From contig NC_063156.1 in assembly GCF_020921035.1 (NCBI RefSeq), positions 22,864,283-22,928,282 of the forward strand: 64,000 nucleotides of DNA. The letters run 5' to 3'. This stretch comes from Rhodamnia argentea (Eukaryota > Streptophyta > Magnoliopsida > Myrtales > Myrtaceae). The position numbers and the translations under genes are program-made. How positions within the stretch are numbered: position 1 is the stretch's first letter; each line of letters begins with the position of its first letter. This document shows, piece after piece, positions 34,008-46,300 of the stretch. Below the pieces are notes generated by a model that saw nothing but the letters and a program-made list of their open reading frames with translations, did not search any database and was not told the origin of the DNA.

Positions 34008-37000
34008 CTACTGTTTCTCTGTGATATCGGTTCCGTTATCAACCGCCTCGATCGTCTTAATCTCGCTCTTGGCGCCTTGTAGCTGTCTCCGGACCAGTGC
34101 AGTGTAAACACCGTCTTTGCTGAGGAGATCTTCATGACTGCCTCTCTCAACTATCTGACCGTCGGAAACGACCGCCACCGTGTCGGCACTCTTCACTGTC
34201 GAAAGCCGATGGGCTATCACCAGCACAGTCCTTCCCTTCATTAGGGAGTCCATCGCGTCCTGTATCATCGGAAGCCAATCAACCAATGAAGTGACAATTC
34301 CGGATCTCGATCTTGAATTAAATATCCAACTTTAAAAACGTATGCGAACTTCAAGAGCAAAATACTGCTCATATATATTTCATGTGTCACCTGGACCAGG
34401 TATTCACTTTCGGCATCGAGAGCACTCGTGGCTTCATCTAGCAGGAGAACCTTCGGGTTCATCAATAAAGCCCTCGCAATCGCTACTCTCTGTTTCTGAC
34501 CGCCAGAGAGCCTCACCCCGCGTTCTCCGACAAAGGTTTGATATTTTTCGGGAAACTCCGATATGAAGCCATGAGCATTGGCCATTTTCTGCAAAAATTC
34601 AGATCATTATACTGATGAGTTCCAAAAAGGTCGAAGTGTGTAGTGTCCTGTGAAGGGAGATATAGTCAGTCTTACAGCTGCATTTTCCACGTCTTCGCTG
34701 CTGATTTTGCCATCAAATCCATAGGCTATGTTCTCCTCTATGGAGCAGTTGAAAAGGACCGGCTCTTGGCTAACTATACTTATCTGCGAGTAAATTATCA
34801 CGATATCAGCACATATTCTAAATATAACCATACAGTGGACGCGACGATGGCATTATGGTTACTATGGTACATCTGCATCCAAAAAAAAAAAAAAGGAATT
34901 TATGACTCGAACTGCCGCTCATTGGACGTGCAAATGCAAAAGATCCAACAGATTGATGACCTTTCGGTGGAGATGTTCATGGGATACTTCTACCAAAGGA
35001 ACCCCGTTTATCAGAATCTTTCCCTTGATAGGGTCATAAAACCTCTCAATCAAGCTTGCTATTGTGGTCTGCAGAGCACGTAGAAAAAGTTAGTATTGCA
35101 GGTTGAACAGTATCAACAGAAAATTATTATTATTCTGAGAGCGGCAAACTGGGTTTTGAGAGACAAGACTTCCCATAGGAAGAACTTACCTTTCCACCTC
35201 CACTAGGACCAACTAAAGCAACTTTTGAGCCGGGCTGCAGTTTTAATGTTATTCCCTGAAATTTGCAGATGTACAATGTTCTTTACGGTAGTAAAACACG
35301 AGATGGAACTTTCTATAAATCAAGAAATTCATTACCTTGAGCACCATATGGCTGGGACGGGAAGGGTACGCAAACCACACATCGTCTAACTCCACCTCTC
35401 CATCTTGGTCACTACAATACAAAAACACAGTTCATAGTGAGGCGTATCGGTATGATTTTTACATTCATTGCATGTTCTTACGCAAAATCTCTAGTAAATA
35501 AGATTTAGGGTACTTGACTTCCACCACCAGATTCACATTGGCGTAGAAGATGAGACTTCCTTTTCCATTTTCAGCTGTTTTTTAACCCAAAATCTCGAAA
35601 GCATCCAATAGAGTAAGAGAAAATAGAGGAACTAACCCCAAAGGACACTTATCCCCCGACTTAGGCATGGATGAAACACGGTCCAGAATCTGAAAGACCC
35701 GCCTGCTGGCTCCTGCAGCTTTCATTGCTACAGTGTACAACCCAGATAATCCAGAGACAGAGGATCCCACTGCAAGAACAAACCTAAATTAGACGTGTTG
35801 AGGAGTACCTGATAGGTATCTCAACGATCAACTCCTGAAAACTTGAAAAACAACAGAGAACATAATTTCTATATTGGAAATATCAGCAAATAGAACAAGA
35901 GAAATACCAGTGAGACTATAGAGAATGAAAGAGGTGAGAGCGCCGGGTGACATATGACCCATAATGGTCAAATTGGCTCCATATATGACAACAACAATCA
36001 CTGACATTGTTGAGGCTGCATTTAGGCTTCCGAAGAAGATCCCAACAACCCTCTGCAGCAGAAAGAAAGATAAAGTGAAAAGCTGTTGAGAGTGAGGAGA
36101 ACTGGAGGGAAGCGAAGAACGAGGAGGAACTCACAGCTTGTTTGATTCCAAGCTTCAGTGTCTCATCAACTTTTTCGGAGTAGCGTGACACCTCATATCC
36201 TTCTTGGGCAAAGGATCTCACTGTGCGTATCGCACCAAAAGACTCCTACAATATTCTGTGCATGAGCTTCCAACTTTCGCGAGTAGTACCGTAGAATAAA
36301 ATGAAAATGCTTCATTTTTTCAGTGTACTTCTCCTCAAAGCACTAAAAATTCTACAGGAACATACAGTGTCATATAAAAAGCAAGGTATGCAAGTCGCTA
36401 GGGTTACTTTGGTGATTAAGATAATCAGCACACGCCTATGGACAAAGATAGCTGATTGACGAATTTTAGCTGAATGAGTGAGATATCTAAATCATTAATG
36501 CTGTCACATCATACCTCAGCAATTGAGGAAGCTACAGCAGCTGCAGCTTGTGTTTTATGGGAAAGTTCACGAAGAAAGCGGCCGAACTTACGTACAGCAA
36601 CAGATATAGCAGGCACAACGGCCAAAGCCAACACTGTGAGATAAACAGAAGGAATGGCATGTTGTCAACCAGCAATCAGTAAATTTCTCTAAATATGCAC
36701 TTTAATGAACAATTACATGTCAACTTCCAAGATGTTGCAAACATGAAGCCAAGGCCAATAAATGCAGTTGATAAATTTTTTAAGGCCTCAGACAGATTGG
36801 TGGTTGCAGCATTTTTTATAATCTGAGTATCCTCGGAAAGTCTGCTCAACAGCTCCCCTGTTCGAGTGACATCAAAGAATGCTATTTCCTACAAAAAATG
36901 CAAGCCACTGTAATTAAGTAAGTTGTGCATGGAGCAATTAAAACACAGTTGCCTTCCTATGCATGAAAATCGAGGCGTCAGCCACTGCAATACATGGTAT

Positions 37001-38650
37001 TCATACACCAATACATTTGATCTGGATATACCTGATGAATAAGGTGACTGAATAAGTTCTTTCTCAGTCTAGCAACGACCCGTTCACTAGCAGAGGAAAA
37101 TAACCATGCTCGGAGTGCTGTGCAAACAGAACTGGAAGGTCGACAAAGAGAGAAGCCTTTATCATGGGAAAGTACTCTGAATTGTAGTTACCATAGAATC
37201 TCACTAATTGTCAGCTCAGAAGGAAACAATTCAAAAAGGTCGTGATTTTCATCACAAGGGAACTTAGGTTCTAACAAATTTGACAGTAATTTTGTCACCG
37301 GTAGGAGGCAAATCCTGTGCCAGAACGGGAGATAATGAAGCAAGTGCAAGTCCTTACCCAGTTATAACAATTAAAAATATCTCTAGTATGGTTCTGTTGA
37401 CAGCCTCCAGCGCTTCAGCTTTCTGTTCTGGTGATCTCATCTCTCTTGACACAATATCTATTATCTTCCCACCAAATTTTGGCTGCGAATAATGGTCAAA
37501 CGCACTTCAATCAATTAGTCCAAGTTCTCAAAATGCTTCTTGGAACATCAATGCTAGAACTCCAAAAGGGAGAGAGATGACAGAACCTACAATTAGTATG
37601 CTTGAAGTGGATGCAACCAAGAGAGCAATCGTAGCAACGATCAACTTCCCAGCATCAGGCTTTGCCTGTGAACCAATAAGAAAGACATGGTCTATTTAAC
37701 TATCGAATCCGCCCAAAGGGAGTACTCAAAGATCAAAGAACAGTTTAAACATAAGGTAGGTTTACCAGTGAGAGTACTCTGCCAAATCCCACATTTGCAG
37801 CCTAAGGAATTACCGAGAGGAAAATTGTATCATGAACTCAGAATCACATTAGATGTCAGTAAAAAAATATGAACAAGATGGCATTCTCACCGGAACAGCA
37901 TCTCCGTGTTCCAGGTCTGTCAGATGACTGTCGATGAGAGTATCATCTCTCTTTCTTCCTCCCTGCAATAAAATCGGGAATGAGATTGAATGATACAACC
38001 AAAAATACAAAAAACACCAACATTAAAAAGGAATGAAGATTAAAAGTACAGTGTCAAGTCTTTCTTTCACAATTTAGCCCACAGGACAAAAGCACCCAAG
38101 AACACGTCTCAAACAATTCTTTAGCTTTCACGAACTGAACAATTAACCAGAGACTAGACTGCAAGATGACCTAGGCTAGAATTTATTCGAATCTGCTCAT
38201 GGACTGATCACTGAAACCGACGTGAATTCACTCTTTCCATCACTCTTTTCAGTGGAAACGTAGGGTAAAAGTAAATGTTCAACACCACGCAACAACAAAT
38301 GAAGAGGAAAAAAGATAAAGGAACCCAAATTATCTTAAAACCCATGTATATGGAAATTTCTTCCAAACAGATTGGACTTGACTCCTTAAACTCATTTAAA
38401 CATGTCTTTCCTCTAACCACAAAGATTCCAGTCACTTCGGCATTCTAAAAGCATTATCCATTCAAAGTGGACAAACACACACGAGGAATCAAATCAACTC
38501 CAAGAAACTTCAAATTTGAAGCCCAAAAGAAAACTGATATTTTGCCTAATATCTTCATCAAATTATGAAGAGAGAAGAAAAACCCCAATTCGAAAAACAT
38601 ACTCCTCGTTGCAGCAAAGGGACTCTGTCGCTTCCGACGCCGTTCATCAT
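34008..38650 (-). CDS. ABCB27: Half-size ABC transporter, ABCB27/ALS1 type (17 exons, 647 aa)
   Basis: This is a tonoplast-type half transporter; the Arabidopsis relative ALS1 takes part in aluminium tolerance. Exon bounds in order: 38650-38603, 37962-37891, 37801-37766, 37665-37591, 37482-37358, 37131-37032, 36888-36717, 36633-36515, 36245-36135, 36052-35908, 35769-35637, 35411-35336, 35255-35190, 35068-34961, 34783-34676, 34588-34391, 34259-34008. All phases agree and no exon is broken. One transmembrane domain (about residues 55-350) precedes one nucleotide-binding domain with Walker A GPSGGGK (420-426), Q-loop near VSQEP, signature LSGGQ (525-529), Walker B VLLLDE (545-550) and H-loop H581. 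Two ATGs lie in tandem at 38650 and 38647. The length agrees with ALS1 (644, from memory). Confidence 0.94.
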
Positions 38651-40303
38651 TCTTGCCCGTCGACCAAGTGACGAGAATCAGAGCGAAACAACAACAAAGC
38701 CCAAAAGAAGGGAGAAAAAAAAGAAGATGGGTCGTGCTGTTTTCGTCTCAAGATTAAAATTTTCGCCGACGTGCGCTCCAAGATGAGAGGAAACGCGAAT
38801 CAGAGGCGACTGCGGCGAAGACGAAGAGGAGAGTCGCCCGATTTATAGTCGCGTTGACTTTGAGAGGTCATTTATTAGCGTTGGCCCTAGTGAACCGTGA
38901 CCCTTTACTTTTCTTGGCGGGTTTTGGACGAATGATTCTGCCTTTTGCCGGCTCTCTGCTACATTACGATGATTTGATGATCATGGCGAAAGTGGCCCCA
39001 ATGATTTCAACCCCCTCCTTTTTCCGAACCGGGGACTCGACTGGTCGGATCGACTGGCTTTTCTTGGAGTGTCTGATGATAAGCCAAGCTCCCCGATTCA
39101 TCACGTACTTAGCAGAAAAGAAGCAACAAGTTTGGAGACAATGAAGTTTCAATTTTCAACAATTTCACCCTCCCCATGCACACGTTGCCGTTGGGCAACT
39201 TCTGGGAAAAAACGGCGTCTCTCATCTTGGGAAGCTGACTGGAAGTTCGTTCACACTGGCAAATAAACGATTAAGTAGTTTTGTTTTCTTCATTTTTCTT
39301 GCCAATACCGTTGAAATTAATTATATGTGAATTCGCGCATCGATATTTGAGCGCCGCCGATACGTAAGTGTCGTAGAAGTTTCAGGAATTTGGGAATTGA
39401 AAACGAAAAGTCAGAATGCGTGAACGGTAAGATTTAAATTAGTTATTGATAATACAAAAATAGAAGTCAATTCAGTCGGCCCGACGAGTAAAGAAGCTGC
39501 ATTTCAACGATCAAATCCGAATTCCGGAATCGATCTTTCGGGCAAACTTGATGAATGAAAGTTGCCGACTACTATTTACATCAATCTTATCATTACGTAC
39601 GGATAAACATTTGTTAAGTATAATTAACGAGGAATATTTCTTTTTTTTTTTAAGAATCGATTACGTAAACTCGAGGAAAAATATCGTGAAAAACTGCAAA
39701 CACTCCTTATTTAGTTTCTTATCAAGTGTTTTGGGCACAAATGTTAATAGAATCATCCTAGTAAGATTTGCTAAGAATCATAGATGTTGTTTCTTTTTAT
39801 AACAATTGATTTGAAGATTGAATTTCCTTCGTTAAGTATTATAACCGTTGACTTAAGATACTCGCTAACAAAATCCTTCTATTCTATATCGAAAAGATAG
39901 CAAATCGTGCTAATAATTGACAAGAACATTCTATTGTTGATTTTATATATAGTGCATCATAATTGGAACCCCCATATGCGACCCTCTGCGAAGTAAATGA
40001 ACCGTTAATCTCAGATCGGAGCAAGAGTTTGCATCGACTGCATATCATGAACATCATAGTCGTCGGCATCGGAATTGGGCTCCAGTTAATTCCTGGCCCA
40101 ATCCTACAGATCTCTTTAGGCCCATGACGGCCCATACTTCACCCCAAAATTGGGCCCACTAAGTTTGGAGAGTCGCCGCTCCCCCCTCCCCTCCTCCTCC
40201 TCCTTGCTCGCGGCGTAGGGTTCTTCACTCCTCCTCCTCCGCCAATCTCTGCAACTGCGATCGCCACCGTCAGTCTCTCCCTCCTCCTCCGTCTCACAAA
40301 GCA
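38651..40303. promoter_or_regulatory. Divergent intergenic region between ABCB27 (-) and PNM1 (+)
   Basis: The two genes are transcribed away from each other from this 1.65-kb gap. The PNM1 side (about 40170-40300) is very CT-rich and is probably its leader. The ABCB27 side holds GA-rich sequence around 38690-38830. The centre (about 39290-39960) is AT-rich and may contain an old DNA element. No gene is supported. Confidence 0.5.
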
Positions 40304-41884
40304 ATGCCGCCATCGAAACCCCCGCAGCTCAGTACCCTCCTCCTTTTTCGCTGCCTGTCTTCTTCTCCTTCTCATTCCTCCCGCGCTCAATGCCGCCTCC
40401 TCCTCCTCCACTCGCCTCCCTCATTTCCTCCGCGCGTCTCGCCGACATACTTTCCCCGGTTCCCTCACTTCTCTGGTTTCTCGTTGCGCCGGGAATTTTC
40501 ATCTGCCGCGGACACTGTCGATCGAAGCGGAGATCGTGATCGGGATCGCGATGTGGTCGCTCAGTCTATCTCCGCGGAGCTCGCGGAGGAGGCGGATCCG
40601 GACGCGCTCTCCGTTGTCCAGCGTCTCGCTCTCAACTCCTCTCACGTGACGCCGGACCCTGGCCTGGTCCTCTCGACGCTTAATCTGTCTGCGGACGCCG
40701 GCCGTACTGTGCTGGGGTTTTACCAGTGGCTGGCTCAAAACCCTGATTTTACTCATACGGATGAGACGCTGTCGATGTTTGTGGATTACTTTGGGCGACG
40801 CAAGGATTTCAAGGCAATTGACGAGATATTGAGCGATGCCAAGGATGTAGCAAGTTCTAAAACCCTGGAATCTGTTATTGATAGGTTGGTTCGGGCAGGG
40901 CGGCCTGTTCAAGCAGTCGGGTTCTTTGAGAGGATGGAGAGGGATTATGGGCTCAAACGCAACAAGGAATCGATGGAAATGGTAGTGGAGAAGCTGTGTG
41001 AAAAGGGTTATGCGAATTGTGCCGAGAAGATGGTTAAGAACTTGGCTCATGAATTTTTCCCAGACGAGCATTTTTGTGATTTGCTGATTAAGGGGTGGTG
41101 CGTCGACGGGAAGTTGGAGGAGGCCAATAGACTGGCAAGAGAGATGTACAGGGGAGGCTTTGAGATTGGTACAAGGGGTTATAATGCTCTTCTCGATTGC
41201 GTTTGTAAGCTTTGTCGTAAAAAGGACCCATTTCGGCTAAGTTCTGAGGCAGAACACATTTTGGTTGATATGGATTATTATGGGGTTCCCAGAAATGTCG
41301 AGACTTTCAATGTGTTGATTGGGAATCTGTGTAAAATTAGGAAAACTGAGGATGCGATGAAGTTGTTTCATAGAATGGGAGAATGGGGCTGCTGTCCCAA
41401 CGAAGAAACGTTCCTTGTGTTAACCAAGAGCTTGTATCAGGCAGCAAGAGTGGGAGAAGGAGATGAGATGATTGATAGGATGAAATCTGCAGGGTACGCC
41501 TTGGATAAGAAGGCATACTATGACTTTTTGAAGATTTTATGTGGGATTGAGAGGATTGATCATGCTTTGAGTGTTTTTAAAAAGATGAAGTCCGATGGCT
41601 GTGAGCCAAGTATTAAGACATATGACTTATTGATGGGAAAATTGTGTGCCCATAATCGTCTTGACAAAGCTAATGCACTCTACAACGAAGCATTGAGAAG
41701 AGGAGTGCCTGTGGAACCTAAGGCCTATAGGTTAGATCCCAGATACATGAAGATAACCAAGGCCGAGAAGAAAGAGAAAAAGCGAGAGACGTTGCCTGAG
41801 AAAATGGCTAGAAAAAGGAGACGCCTTAAGCAGATTCGTCTAAGTTTCGTTAAGAAGCCGAAACGAATGATGCGAGGATACTGA
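40304..41884 (+). CDS. PNM1: P-class PPR protein resembling PNM1 (526 aa)
   Basis: This is an intronless PPR protein. The first 70 residues are rich in Ser, Pro, Leu and Arg and lack acidic residues, as in a mitochondrial presequence. PPR motifs run from about residue 150 to 480, for example FCDLLIKGWCVDGKLEEANR, ETFNVLIGNLCKIRKTEDAM and KTYDLLMGKLCAHNRLDKAN. The C-terminus is strongly basic, with ARKRRRLKQIR and KKPKR, a plausible nuclear localisation signal. Arabidopsis PNM1 (At5g60960) is known to be dual-targeted to mitochondria and nucleus and to bind TCP8 and NAP1. The call rests on architecture and on position next to TCP5 and CstF50, as in Arabidopsis. Confidence 0.88.
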   Translation: MPPSKPPQLSTLLLFRCLSSSPSHSSRAQCRLLLLHSPPSFPPRVSPTYFPRFPHFSGFSLRREFSSAADTVDRSGDRDRDRDVVAQSISAELAEEADPDALSVVQRLALNSSHVTPDPGLVLSTLNLSADAGRTVLGFYQWLAQNPDFTHTDETLSMFVDYFGRRKDFKAIDEILSDAKDVASSKTLESVIDRLVRAGRPVQAVGFFERMERDYGLKRNKESMEMVVEKLCEKGYANCAEKMVKNLAHEFFPDEHFCDLLIKGWCVDGKLEEANRLAREMYRGGFEIGTRGYNALLDCVCKLCRKKDPFRLSSEAEHILVDMDYYGVPRNVETFNVLIGNLCKIRKTEDAMKLFHRMGEWGCCPNEETFLVLTKSLYQAARVGEGDEMIDRMKSAGYALDKKAYYDFLKILCGIERIDHALSVFKKMKSDGCEPSIKTYDLLMGKLCAHNRLDKANALYNEALRRGVPVEPKAYRLDPRYMKITKAEKKEKKRETLPEKMARKRRRLKQIRLSFVKKPKRMMRGY

Positions 41885-43314
41885 TCCACTTGAAGCCTTG
41901 TACCCTGCATAATTGGATTGAAGTGTGGCAAGGCAACTTGAGGTTCTTTCTTGTACTTCACATGTATCTGGAGTCATGTTCAAAGATTTTGCGCCGCCTT
42001 GGTGTTGAGCAGGGGAAGGATCGAAAATGTACTTGCTATAGGGTTCTTCAGGTTTGGTAGTAATGGTTTGCTGGATCATGTCGATTTTCTGTTTGAATTT
42101 ACAAATGGCAACAGTGGAAAGAGCCAGAGTAGTTTTATCTCTGCCAATTTTGCTTCTGGATCTTCCTTCCCGTTAGCGAATTCACTTTCCTAGGTTTCTA
42201 TTTCTTTATATGCAATGGATGTCAGATAAATCTGCTGTTCACTAAACAAATGCCAGATTTTTCTCAATGGGAACGCGGGCTTATACTGAACAGAGAACAG
42301 TATCGCATATAACGGAACTCGTCTTTCTCTACTTGTAACCTATGTTTGGCTTGAGGATTCTCTGATCCTTGCGAGTGATGATCTAATATTGCTCTCCTGG
42401 GATTGAGAATGCATTTTTCATGGTCCGCACAATGTTATGAAAGACAACCCTTATGCATCATGTTTCTTGTGGTCGTCCTGCTGCTTGGTCTCTTGGGGTT
42501 CTCTACAATTTGTGACGGAAATTATTGGAGGTTCGAGTTCATCTCTCCTTTTGCCCGGTGAACAGATCCTTGGAATGAGAGACAATTCCAATCATTTGTC
42601 TTCAACTGAACACACATTTCTCCTACTATTGTTTAGTATTCTCACTTTAAAGTTTCTTGCTCGCGGATTTATACCGTCTAGCAATTCTTTTGGTGAATTT
42701 TGCTGCAAATTGATTCTGCTGGAACATACACAGTTGTTGACCCAGCTGCATCAATGTAAGCTTGCATAATGTCCTCATTGGATCAGCATGTACCACAGAC
42801 AACGAGCTTGCTGGCCGAGATTTTTGTGATTCAGTAAGAGCATGTGAAAGGGTAAATATCTGCTAATAATATGGAAGTTCATGCTTATCATCTGCAGCCA
42901 TCCGGAACACCATATTTCTGAAAATTTGTAGGTTATCTTGAATTTTATTCGCAACAAAACAAATATGGTAAATATCTGGAAAATTAAGCGACACTCACCC
43001 AAATTTGGGCACAAGTACATGTTTACCTCTAAGCTTTCAACTGTTACATATTACCCTCCTGACCCTCTAATTGTAATAAAATTTGCAATGCGAGTGATTT
43101 TACACAGATGTAAAACTCAAACGTCAAAACTCTATTAGAGGTACGATATTGAGTTATCGAAAATGCCTCCCCGAATACCTTACAAGTTCCTTACAAAGAC
43201 GGAAAGAATTTGTGGAGGGTGCAGCGTACGTGGCGATGATCCTTGCGAATCAAATTGTGATCGCTTCTAAGATGTCCGAGGCTGCAAACATCACAATTGT
43301 CTCTGTAGATCACC
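41885..43314. other. Intergenic region between convergent PNM1 and CSTF50
   Basis: Holds the 3' UTRs of both genes. No coding sequence or clear repeat is visible. Confidence 0.55.
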
Positions 43315-46300
43315 CTACAGAGTCTCCTTCCAGAATCGGACCGATCTGTCAGTTCCGCAGGATACAAAAGCTGCTTCTATGGGCGAGTGCTCGATCCAAC
43401 GAGGAGGGCCATTATGGTTGGATGGCCATCTTGCCACTTTTTCTGCTGTCATGGCATCCCAGACCACTATCTGCAAATACAGGAAATTCTTGGCTCAAAC
43501 CTAAGAGGAGAAACCACCATGGTAAGCTATACAAAATGAGAAGATTTCACAAACCTCGTTGCTCGGTTCATCGGTGGATAGAACAAATTCTTCTGTATTG
43601 TTGAAGACAGCCTGCAGAAGGACAGATGGTAATTTCTTCAGTGTTCATTGGGTTAAACCAGAAAGAAATTTAATGACGTTCCACAGTGCAACTTATAGGA
43701 GCAATGTGCATTAGCTATTGAAAACCACGGCTCAAGACTTGCTTCAAAAAATGATTTGGATTCACTCCTACTGCAGACCTACATATGCTTACAGGGAAAA
43801 ATAGCACGAGGAGAAATGCTGAATCATGTTTTATTGATATTTAGGTGTGTCGGCTAAGACCAACTGTGACCATGTATACGCTTTAAGCCAGCACATGAAA
43901 TACCTGGCATCGCAACTGCATGTGAGTGGCTCCAAGATACTGTTGGACCAATCTTCCAGTGCCAACTTCCCAGAGTTTCACAGTAGAGTCTTTCCCACAA
44001 GAGAGTACATATCTGGAACATGATAATCACTATAATGGTTAATTGAAGTGCATGCAGCTTCAATGCACTGTACAGTCTCCTTCAAAAGCTGTGGTGCTTA
44101 TAAACTCCACTGACACTAGACTAATTGTGGCAGTGGCCAATATCTCTCACTGCGATATGCAGCCTTTCAAAGTTTAGATAAAGCTGAGAGACGCGGGTAT
44201 TCATGCATACATTGGAGCGATTGACTTACTTTTGGAAGGAATCGGCACATAATCACAATTTCAGAACCCCCTTTTCAAGACCATGGTAGTAGTGAACTTT
44301 AATATCCAGAAGCCATTAAAATAGTTTTACGAAACACAAGTCTCAGAAGACCATTTAAACAATTCTCTAGTCTGTACCTCTGATCCTTCGTGAAGTTGGC
44401 ACTAGTTACTTCAGCTTTCCCATGTGCACCCGCAATGGAGCGAATACAGTTTGCCGATACCCCATCCCAAAATCGTATAGCACCGTCTTTAGATGCTGTA
44501 ACATACATGCCACCACTAGATGAATATCTTACCTACATGAACATAAACTTGATATTCTTAAGGGTCTGCCATTCAGCACACAGTACAATAAGAAACTATA
44601 AGAAAACATAAAACAAAGCTGGGAATCTACCTGGTTTATCGCTGCATTAACTGCAAATTCTGGGACACTTGCAGAAAGATAGCATTGGAATGTATTGACA
44701 TCATACAAGTGTGGAATTGGATGATCAGTCCCTGTAATATTATTTAACCAAACTATTCAGATAACATTTATTGCAAAAAGGTACTTGTTAACTTGTTATT
44801 GGAGTGATGCCAGGATCAGGCATAAAACAATAAGCAAGGGATTTATTAAAAGGAAAAAAGAATGGGTGAGTTCACAGAAAAATAACTTATTGCCTTATGG
44901 TATCTAGTAAAACTTCTACAGCTATACTAGTACAGAATCACATGTCAAGGTAAGCATTTCCAACTGACCCATATATACAATAAACACAAAAGCGAGAAGA
45001 TAATCACCAGCTAAAAGAAAATCTCCAGAAGGATGGAAAGCTACCGAACGTACATTGTGAGTATCCTGAATAATTAAGATCAAAGATAAGATGACCACTT
45101 AAAGAATAATATCATATTCATACTACCAAATTTAACAACTGCTCCACAATCAATGATAAAGCAACAAAATAAACCTGAATAACTCTGAATGCTCTCTTTG
45201 CTGTAGATTTTGAATAATCAAAGAACCTGAGAGTGACACGAGTATTACTAAAATACACAATTTCTGCATGCTATCTAATGGTTCTTTGTACCATACACAT
45301 GAAATCAGCAAATAACACTACAGGATCAGACATATTTGTTGAAGTCAAGCTACAAAAAGATGGATGGACGTACTTTACTGTATTGTCTTTAGCTGCAGAT
45401 ATCAGAACAGTACTTTGAGGATGAAAATCCAAGTCATTTACAGGCTGCAATCATGTTGATGAAATTAACATGGAGAAAAATCCTCAAAATAACAACACAG
45501 AGAGAAACAATAACACATGGTCGGAAATAAAATCGCAATAAATAGCTATGGGAAAACATAAGTTCCTTGACAAATTGATACAATTCATACAATAGCAGAG
45601 ATCTGCATACCAGAGTTAAAACTTTGATGTCAGATCGAATAACTGATAGTGCGCAAATAGTGAGCAGCTCTTGGGATAGAAACTTCCCAGTTTCTTTGCA
45701 TAAAATTTTCTTGAAAAGTCCAGAAAGAAAAACTGTATACAATTTCACAGTGCCCGCCCCCGGGAAAAAAAAAGGCAAAGAAAAAAGAGATTGCACAGAG
45801 CATCAGGATTTTACTACCATATGCAGTAAATGTCGCATGTTCCGAGTATATAGTCATGGCTATTGAACAGGGAATGTAGGTCTTTACGAAGGGGGAAAAA
45901 AACAGAGAGATTGTTCAGCAAAGAAGTTAACTTTAGACATAGCAAAACTCAACCATTCACTTCCAGCATAGATTCAGTGTCTAGGCTAAAACTTAAACAG
46001 TGATTGCCATCAGTAATATCACAGCCATGTGGGAGAGGTGGATTTACATGTGTATGGTCATAAAATGTCCGTATAACAGCTCGTATAGCGCCATCTGTAG
46101 AATCTGGTAGCATCATTTGCTTTATTTTTGAGACCTACAAAATAAAGTACCTTTAGAATGTGGAGGCCAAAACTAAAGTTTAAAACAGTATAAGTCCGAC
46201 CTCAAAGAGCTTAATTGAAGTGTCCGCACTTCCTGTTGCAAAAAACCTTCCATCAGTGCTAAACCTTGCACATCTGGCAACATTCTACAAAATATTTACC

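Noticed and set aside
40499-41071. Minus-strand frame of 190 codons
   Set aside because: It is antisense to the PNM1-like coding sequence and has no family resemblance.
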